From Jiangella alba (GTDB lineage: Bacteria > Actinomycetota > Actinomycetes > Jiangellales > Jiangellaceae), in contig NZ_FNUC01000003.1 of assembly GCF_900106035.1 (NCBI RefSeq), positions 3,217,501 to 3,281,500 on the forward strand: a stretch of 64,000 nt of DNA, read 5' to 3'. Shown piece after piece: positions 59,769-64,000 of this stretch; position 1 is the stretch's first letter; every line of letters begins with the position of its first letter. Under the pieces are notes generated by a model. It saw only the letters and a program-made list of their open reading frames with translations. It was not told the origin of the DNA and did no database searches. Position numbers and translations under genes: made by a program.

Positions 59769-60866
59769 GTGGCGACCAGTGGCGACAGGGCGGCCGCTCG
59801 TGAGGAGCGCATGGCGGAGCACGGCGCCAAGCTCGAATCGGCAGTCGAGGACCTGGTCACGGGTGAGGACTGGATCAGAGCGATCCGGTTCGCGGCGAAC
59901 TTCCGCTCGCGGTCATTCGGCAACACGCTGTTGATCTATGTCCAGCACCACCAGGCATACCTCGAGGGCCGCGTTCCCGAACCGATGCCAACGTTCGTCG
60001 CCGGCTACAAGCAGTGGCGGAAGCTCGGCAGGTCGGTCGACCGAGGGCAGTCCGGGTACGCGATCCTCGCGCCGGTCACTCGGCGGTTCGCCACGACCGA
60101 TCCAACCGATCCGAGATCATGGCGTCGACTCGACCGTGGCGAGAAAGCTCGACCGGGCGAGGTCGTGCGTAGCAAGCTCGTGGGGCTCAAGCCCGCCTAT
60201 GTGTGGGACCTCAGTCAGACTTCCGGCCGCCCGATACCCGAGCAGCCGGCCCCACAGCTGCTGAGAGGCCAAGCCCCGGAAGGACTCTGGGACGGACTCG
60301 CGGCTCAAGTCGAGGCCGCCGGCTTCACGCTGAGCCGGGTGCCCAATGCCGCCGCCATCCGCGGCGTCCATGGAGTCACCAACGTCCAGAACAAGACCGT
60401 GAAGATCCGCGCCGACGTCGATGACGCCGCGGCGGTCAAGACCTTGGCGCACGAACTGGCCCACGTCGTGCTGCACGCCAAGCCGGACGGGATGATCAAC
60501 GTCATGCATCGCGGAATCGCCGAGGTGGAGGCCGAGTCGGTGGCGATGATGATCGGTGCGAGCTACGGGATGGACACCAGCGACTACTCGGTGCCGTACG
60601 TTTCCACGTGGTCGAACACCGTCGCCGACGCTGAACCACTGCAGGTGGTCCGTGCGACCGGCGAACGCGTCCGCCGAACCGCACTCGCGATCCTCGATCA
60701 GCTCCCCGAACCGCCGGTCGGTGACGGCCTGCCGCCCGGCCTCGATTCGCCAGCACCCTCGACCACGGCGCGGAACGGCGAAACGCCGGCGAGTCGCGTC
60801 CAGCGACCCACCGGCGTCCCCGAGCCCGATGGCCTACAGCCTCGCGTCCCGCCCGCCGCGCGTTGA
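59769..60866 (+). CDS. ArdC-like protein: ssDNA-binding domain plus zinc metalloprotease
   Basis: This 365-residue protein is read from GTG 59769, eight bases after AGGAG. The N-terminal half resembles ArdC's single-stranded-DNA-binding domain (FRSRSFGNTLLIYVQHHQAY; FVAGYKQWRKLGRSVDRGQS). The C-terminal half has a gluzincin motif HELAHVVLH and a downstream Glu (GIAEVEAESVAMMIG), typical of the fused metalloprotease. ArdC proteins protect incoming conjugative DNA from restriction. The last 40 residues are Pro-rich and disordered. It lies opposite to the neighbouring genes, as cargo of the conjugative element. Confidence 0.85.
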   Translation: MATSGDRAAAREERMAEHGAKLESAVEDLVTGEDWIRAIRFAANFRSRSFGNTLLIYVQHHQAYLEGRVPEPMPTFVAGYKQWRKLGRSVDRGQSGYAILAPVTRRFATTDPTDPRSWRRLDRGEKARPGEVVRSKLVGLKPAYVWDLSQTSGRPIPEQPAPQLLRGQAPEGLWDGLAAQVEAAGFTLSRVPNAAAIRGVHGVTNVQNKTVKIRADVDDAAAVKTLAHELAHVVLHAKPDGMINVMHRGIAEVEAESVAMMIGASYGMDTSDYSVPYVSTWSNTVADAEPLQVVRATGERVRRTALAILDQLPEPPVGDGLPPGLDSPAPSTTARNGETPASRVQRPTGVPEPDGLQPRVPPAAR

Positions 60867-60877
60867 CTCTTCAGCCG

Positions 60878-61162
60878 TCAGACGGAGGCACTCACCTGAC
60901 GCGCCGCGGCCTCGACGAGCGACGCCCCGATGGCTTCGGCCTCGTCCGGCCGAAGCTCCAGCACCACGGACGGGCCACATCGTGGCGCGGCCGTCAACTC
61001 GACCTGGTCGTGGCCAGCCTCGGAACCGACGAGGTTGACGCCCAGCAGCCACCGATCGCGGCCGGCCACGACCGACGTGACGTATTGGCGGTGGGTGCGG
61101 TGTTCGCCGGCCTCGTTGCACCATTTGAGGACGCATTCCTGCGGTGGCGTGGTGGTGGTCAT
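60878..61162 (-). CDS. 94-residue element-associated protein, unknown
   Basis: The protein begins MTTTTPPQECVLKWCNEAGE and has strands WLLGVNLVGSEAGHDQVELT and the end PDEAEAIGASLVEAAARQV. It starts in a four-base overlap with the gene upstream, so the two are co-translated. Two Cys near the N-terminus may bind metal with His residues (CNEAGEHRTH). No family recognised; such pairs occur in actinobacterial mobile elements. Confidence 0.65.
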   Translation of the reverse strand: MTTTTPPQECVLKWCNEAGEHRTHRQYVTSVVAGRDRWLLGVNLVGSEAGHDQVELTAAPRCGPSVVLELRPDEAEAIGASLVEAAARQVSASV

Positions 61163-61713
61163 CGCGGTAGCTCGCTCTCGTGGGTGAAGAAATGGCGGAC
61201 GTGGTCGAGTTCGGCCTTGACGGTGCTGAGCTGGTCGAGGGCCTGCTGGTAGCCGGCCAGGTGCTGCTCGGCGACGTTGACGGCGCCGGCGGCGCGGTCG
61301 AGCAGCTGGTGGCCGGTCTCGGCGACGAGGATGCGACCGGCGCGCCAGTCGATCTTGCCGCGGTAGCCGAGCACGAGCCCGCCGAGGCGTTCGGTGAGGG
61401 CGTCGAGACGGGCGATGATCTGCTCGTCGGACAGCCCGGGCAGGTACCGTTCGCGGGCGTCGGCGAGCACCGCCGGGGTCCAGCCGGCGCGCTGGGCGGT
61501 GTCGGCGATCTCGCGCAGCTGCCGGGCGAGGTCGCGCGCCTCGGACGGGGTGAGGGAGACGTCGGCGCGCTGGCCGGAGTCTTCGGGTTCGAGGTGGATG
61601 TCGATGGTCGGGCCCTCGGAGTCGTGCCAGGCGACGATCTCGCCGACCTCGTCGCTGACGAACGGTTGGCGCACGATGACGTCGCGACGCTCTTCATGGT
61701 GTGTGCTGACCAC
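61159..61713 (-). CDS. 184-residue element-associated protein, unknown
   Basis: Read from GTG 61713, with GGAGGAG just upstream; ATG further on is possible. The first 60 residues form a small beta domain (GEIVAWHDSEGPTIDIHLEP; RADVSLTPSEARDLARQLREIA). This SEARDLARQL end resembles the PDEAEAIGASL end of its partner, so the two proteins may share a domain. The rest is helical (LSDEQIIARLDALTERLGGL; HLAGYQQALDQLSTVKAELD). Function unknown. Confidence 0.65.
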   Translation of the reverse strand: MVSTHHEERRDVIVRQPFVSDEVGEIVAWHDSEGPTIDIHLEPEDSGQRADVSLTPSEARDLARQLREIADTAQRAGWTPAVLADARERYLPGLSDEQIIARLDALTERLGGLVLGYRGKIDWRAGRILVAETGHQLLDRAAGAVNVAEQHLAGYQQALDQLSTVKAELDHVRHFFTHESELPR

Positions 61714-61739
61714 GGATCTCCTCCGTTGTTCCGTGCGGA

Positions 61740-61925
61740 TCAGCTCGCGCGCTCGGCGGTGCAGTGCATCGAACTCCGGAACCGGCGCCACTCCGATGTG
61801 CGCACGAAACCGAGTGACGCCAGGACGGCGTCCCAGCCGGCGACATGCACGACAGGCCCGTCGACTGAGTCCCGAGCGACGAACTGCTCCCGCGCGACCT
61901 CGACTGACCGACCGCAACAACTCAC
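61740..61925 (-). CDS. 61-residue ORF, possible small element gene
   Basis: From GTG 61925 the frame reads MSCCGRSVEVAREQFVARDS and VVHVAGWDAVLASLGFVRTSEWRRF, protein-like in composition. The ribosome site is weak. It precedes the two-gene unit above on the same strand. No family recognised. The rest of 61926-62085 shows no gene. Confidence 0.4.
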   Translation of the reverse strand: MSCCGRSVEVAREQFVARDSVDGPVVHVAGWDAVLASLGFVRTSEWRRFRSSMHCTAERAS

Positions 61926-62085
61926 CGCGCGACACCTCTACGCGAGCTTCGGCGCCACCACTCAATCCTCCTGAAGGAGGTCCTCAACACTCCATGACCG
62001 ACGTCGTCGGTTCCTGGCGCCAGCAACCACGCTACGTCTGGCACGCGCACGAAGCAAGGCCCACCTTGCCTGCCATGCTCGATTG

Positions 62086-62295
62086 GTGCCGATCACGATC
62101 GACGGGCAGGAATACATGGATCGAGCTGAGCTCGCCACGTATCTCGGCGTCGAGCAGGACACCATCAGCGCCTGGGCTAGCCGCGGCACCATGCCCAAGC
62201 CAGCCCGCTACGTCGGGCGCTCGCCCTTGTGGCTCGTCAGTGAGATCGACGTATGGAACGCAGACCGGCCGGGCAAGGGCTGGCGCGGCAAGTGA
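62086..62295 (+). CDS. Small helix-turn-helix protein, excisionase/AlpA-like
   Basis: This 69-residue protein (GTG 62086; a TTG one codon earlier is possible) contains a MerR-like winged helix-turn-helix: YMDRAELATYLGVEQDTISAWASRGTMPKPARYVGRSPLWL. Proteins of this type act as excisionases or small regulators in actinobacterial integrative elements. Its position at the edge of the conjugative segment, before chromosomal-looking genes, fits a border gene, although no integrase stands next to it. Confidence 0.7.
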   Translation: MPITIDGQEYMDRAELATYLGVEQDTISAWASRGTMPKPARYVGRSPLWLVSEIDVWNADRPGKGWRGK

Positions 62296-62299
62296 TCGC

Positions 62300-62785
62300 T
62301 TACCGCTCCCCCGGCGCCGCGTAGTAGTCGGCGAGCATCACGGACGGCCACTCGGGCTCGCTGACCTCGCCACGTGGACCCATAGCGGCGAACCACGGCT
62401 TGACGTCCAGGACCGGCGTCCCGTCGACGGCGTCGAGATCTTCGACGTGCAGATCGAGGCCGTCCACCTCGAGCAGCCGGCACCGGGAGACACCCAGCCA
62501 GTTGAGCCGGCGCATGTTGCGGTGACCGAACGTGCCGACCTCCGGCCAGTCCGGGTTGTCCCGCGGGCGCCGGGCGCCGAGATTGAGGTCCGTCGGATCG
62601 GTGAGGTGGAAGCGGAACACCACCTCGAGGTGTGAGAACGCGTCGAGCCCCTTGACGGCGTCGCTCGTGAAGCGCTCGCCGTCGATCCTGATGATCGAGC
62701 GTGTGCCGCCCCAGTAGTCGTCGGTCGGCTCGACCCGGCCGCCCACGACGTGAGCGACGGGCACGACCTCGTACGACTCAGCCAT
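62300..62785 (-). CDS. TrmO/TsaA-like tRNA methyltransferase
   Basis: This 161-residue protein (ATG 62785, after AGGAGG) matches the TrmO family, which uses S-adenosylmethionine to methylate t6A37 in tRNA-Thr. Signatures are YEVVPVAHVVGGRVEPTDDYWGG, LDAFSHLEVVFRFHL, PRDNPDWPEVGTFGHRNMRR and DVKPW. The fold is a beta-barrel. The next gene ends 34 bases upstream on the same strand. Confidence 0.85.
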   Translation of the reverse strand: MAESYEVVPVAHVVGGRVEPTDDYWGGTRSIIRIDGERFTSDAVKGLDAFSHLEVVFRFHLTDPTDLNLGARRPRDNPDWPEVGTFGHRNMRRLNWLGVSRCRLLEVDGLDLHVEDLDAVDGTPVLDVKPWFAAMGPRGEVSEPEWPSVMLADYYAAPGER

Positions 62786-62819
62786 CGATACCTCCTGGGA
62801 GCAACCTGACGCTGCCCGG

Positions 62820-64000
62820 TCAGGACGCCGCCGCACTCACGGTATCGAGGTAGTCCGTCGCCCGCGCGTCCAGATCGACGGCCGCGGGGAGCTTGGCGCG
62901 ACGGTACGGCGCCAGGGCGGCGCGCATGTCGAGGACGACCTGCCGAGTCCTGCCGGAGTCCACGCCGTCCATCGCGTCCAGCGACGTCGACCAGGTCGCG
63001 ACCGCACCGTCGACGTCGCCCTGGCGCAGTTGCACCGAGCCGAGGTATCCGAGCGTGACCGCATGCGTCCGGGTGAACGCGCTCGCTTTCCGCGTGCGCA
63101 CGCTGCGGGCGAACTGCTGCTCCGCGCCGGCGAGGTCACCGAGGTCGCGGAGCGTGCAGGCGGTCTCGTGTGCCAGGCTCGCCTCGCCGAAGAAGAACAC
63201 GCGGGCCGGCTCGGCGTCACCAGAGCCAGTAGCGGCAAGGTCGTCCTCGGCGCGATTCAACGCCGCTGCAGCATCGGCCTCGCGACCGGCACTGGCCAGC
63301 GCCCGCGCGTGGACGACGCCCAGCAGGGCGCGCTCACGCGGGACCGCCATTGCGTAGCGCTCGCCGTCGACCGAACCGTCCGCCAACTGCAGCGCACGTG
63401 AGGGCTGGCCGAGGTCGACGGCCTGGTGCGCCATCGCCCGAAGCACGTGTCCGGCCAGCGGCGCGTCGCCAGCTTCGTCGGCCAGCTCCACCGCGGTGCG
63501 GAAGTCGCGCCAGGCGACGTCGTGGTCGCCCGCGTCGAAGGCCATCCAGCCGGAGAGATAGGCGAGCTCGCCGGCGGCGGAGAACATCGCACTCCGCACC
63601 CGATCGCTGTGGAAGGTGCCGTCGAGGAGAGGCGCGACATGGGCAGTGAAGTACTCGACCGCGGTCGAACGCGCGTGCCCGCCGCCCCGGCGCTGGTCCA
63701 TGCGAGAGAACAGGCCGACCATGTCGAGAACGGCGTCGACCTCGCCTTTGCCAATCCGCGACCGGCCAGATGGTCCGCCGAGAACGTCGCGGCCAGCGCC
63801 TGGAAGGGCGACCGCTGCGGCTCCGAACGCAAGGGCTCCCAGTGCCTGCCTGCGCTCGATCTCCACGTCGATGCTCCCAACGTTCGCCGTCTCGTCCGCC
63901 GACACCGGCAGCCTACTGAGCAGTCCTGCGTCGGCCGGCATTAGGACGACGCGACCGTCGACGAGGACTGGGACGGCCACGGATGGCGTCGTCCCGGCCG
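62820..64000 (-). CDS. TPR-repeat protein, N-terminus outside the window (probable HTH regulator)
   Basis: The frame is open to the window edge; a GTG at 63980 (MAVPVLVDGRVVLMPADAGL) is a possible internal start but upstream codons stay open. The visible 390 residues hold a short linker (RRQALGALAFGAAAVALPGA) and TPR-like helical repeats (AVEYFTAHVAPLLDG; AWRDFRTAVELADEAGDAPLAGHVLRAMAHQAVDLGQPSRALQLAD; AVTLGYLGSVQLRQGDVDGAVATWSTSLDAM). This matches actinobacterial XRE-type regulators whose HTH precedes such repeats. The HTH is not visible here. Confidence 0.7.
   Translation of the reverse strand, partial: AGTTPSVAVPVLVDGRVVLMPADAGLLSRLPVSADETANVGSIDVEIERRQALGALAFGAAAVALPGAGRDVLGGPSGRSRIGKGEVDAVLDMVGLFSRMDQRRGGGHARSTAVEYFTAHVAPLLDGTFHSDRVRSAMFSAAGELAYLSGWMAFDAGDHDVAWRDFRTAVELADEAGDAPLAGHVLRAMAHQAVDLGQPSRALQLADGSVDGERYAMAVPRERALLGVVHARALASAGREADAAAALNRAEDDLAATGSGDAEPARVFFFGEASLAHETACTLRDLGDLAGAEQQFARSVRTRKASAFTRTHAVTLGYLGSVQLRQGDVDGAVATWSTSLDAMDGVDSGRTRQVVLDMRAALAPYRRAKLPAAVDLDARATDYLDTVSAAAS

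Noticed and set aside
1-64000. CRISPR arrays or cas genes
   Set aside because: No evenly spaced direct repeats of 23-40 bases and no Cas-like protein were seen.

Overview
The base composition (very GC-rich, C/G at third codon positions), GTG/TTG starts and 4-bp stop/start overlaps point to a high-GC actinobacterium. ATPase-less MalFG-type sugar transporters with LacI regulators, a class III lanthipeptide locus, a SigE-family sigma/anti-sigma pair and MobF-type conjugation genes fit a soil or plant-associated filamentous genus (Jiangellaceae-like is a guess). The window looks like chromosome rich in accessory DNA.

Layout. 1-3.4 kb: a class III lanthipeptide locus with its own promoter, a 64-residue precursor carrying two SxxSxxC motifs, a lyase-kinase and a separate zinc-less LanC-like cyclase. 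3.7-12.6 kb: a LacI-controlled glycan locus (Tat-exported protein, regulator, pyruvyl-transferase-family protein, ABC binding protein plus two permeases, GH29 alpha-L-fucosidase), with matching 20-bp operators on both sides of the regulator. 12.6-15.9 kb: a decay zone with a tyrosine recombinase, a tRNA-Pro-like 3' fragment, IS481-like and SDR remnants, two tiny ORFs and a frameshifted membrane gene containing a 28-bp perfect palindrome. 15.9-26.3 kb: a tight five-gene operon DUF4132 / MoxR-type AAA+ / DUF5682 / VWA / SWIM, resembling E. coli yehI and yehLMPQ. 26.4-33.1 kb: an AT-richer island bounded by a decayed IS3 element, with an immunity-gene remnant, a Cdc48-like AAA+ unfoldase coupled to a DUF6414-like gene, a recombinase remnant and a convergent HEPN/zinc-ribbon gene. 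33.3-37 kb: dnaE2 and a small divergent gene around a perfect LexA-type SOS box. 37.3-47.1 kb: a second LacI-controlled sugar regulon on two divergent arms, with the two permeases split between them. 47.3-52.5 kb: a nuclease toxin/immunity locus, then a SigE-family sigma gene cut in two by an intact IS3-family element with a 3-bp target duplication, followed by its anti-sigma-like gene. 52.5-62.3 kb: a piece of an integrative conjugative element (MobF relaxase-helicase, possible oriT, ParB-like protein, ArdC-like protein, small accessory genes, excisionase-like HTH). 62.3 kb to the end: TrmO-like tRNA methyltransferase and a TPR protein running off the edge.

The two sugar regulons each contain binding protein and permeases but no ATPase, so both probably use a shared MsiK-type ATPase from elsewhere. 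The most promising undescribed items are the twin-motif lanthipeptide with split synthetase, the AAA+ unfoldase/DUF6414/HEPN island, the gene sharing the SOS box with dnaE2, and the inverted-repeat clusters next to the relaxase and parB.
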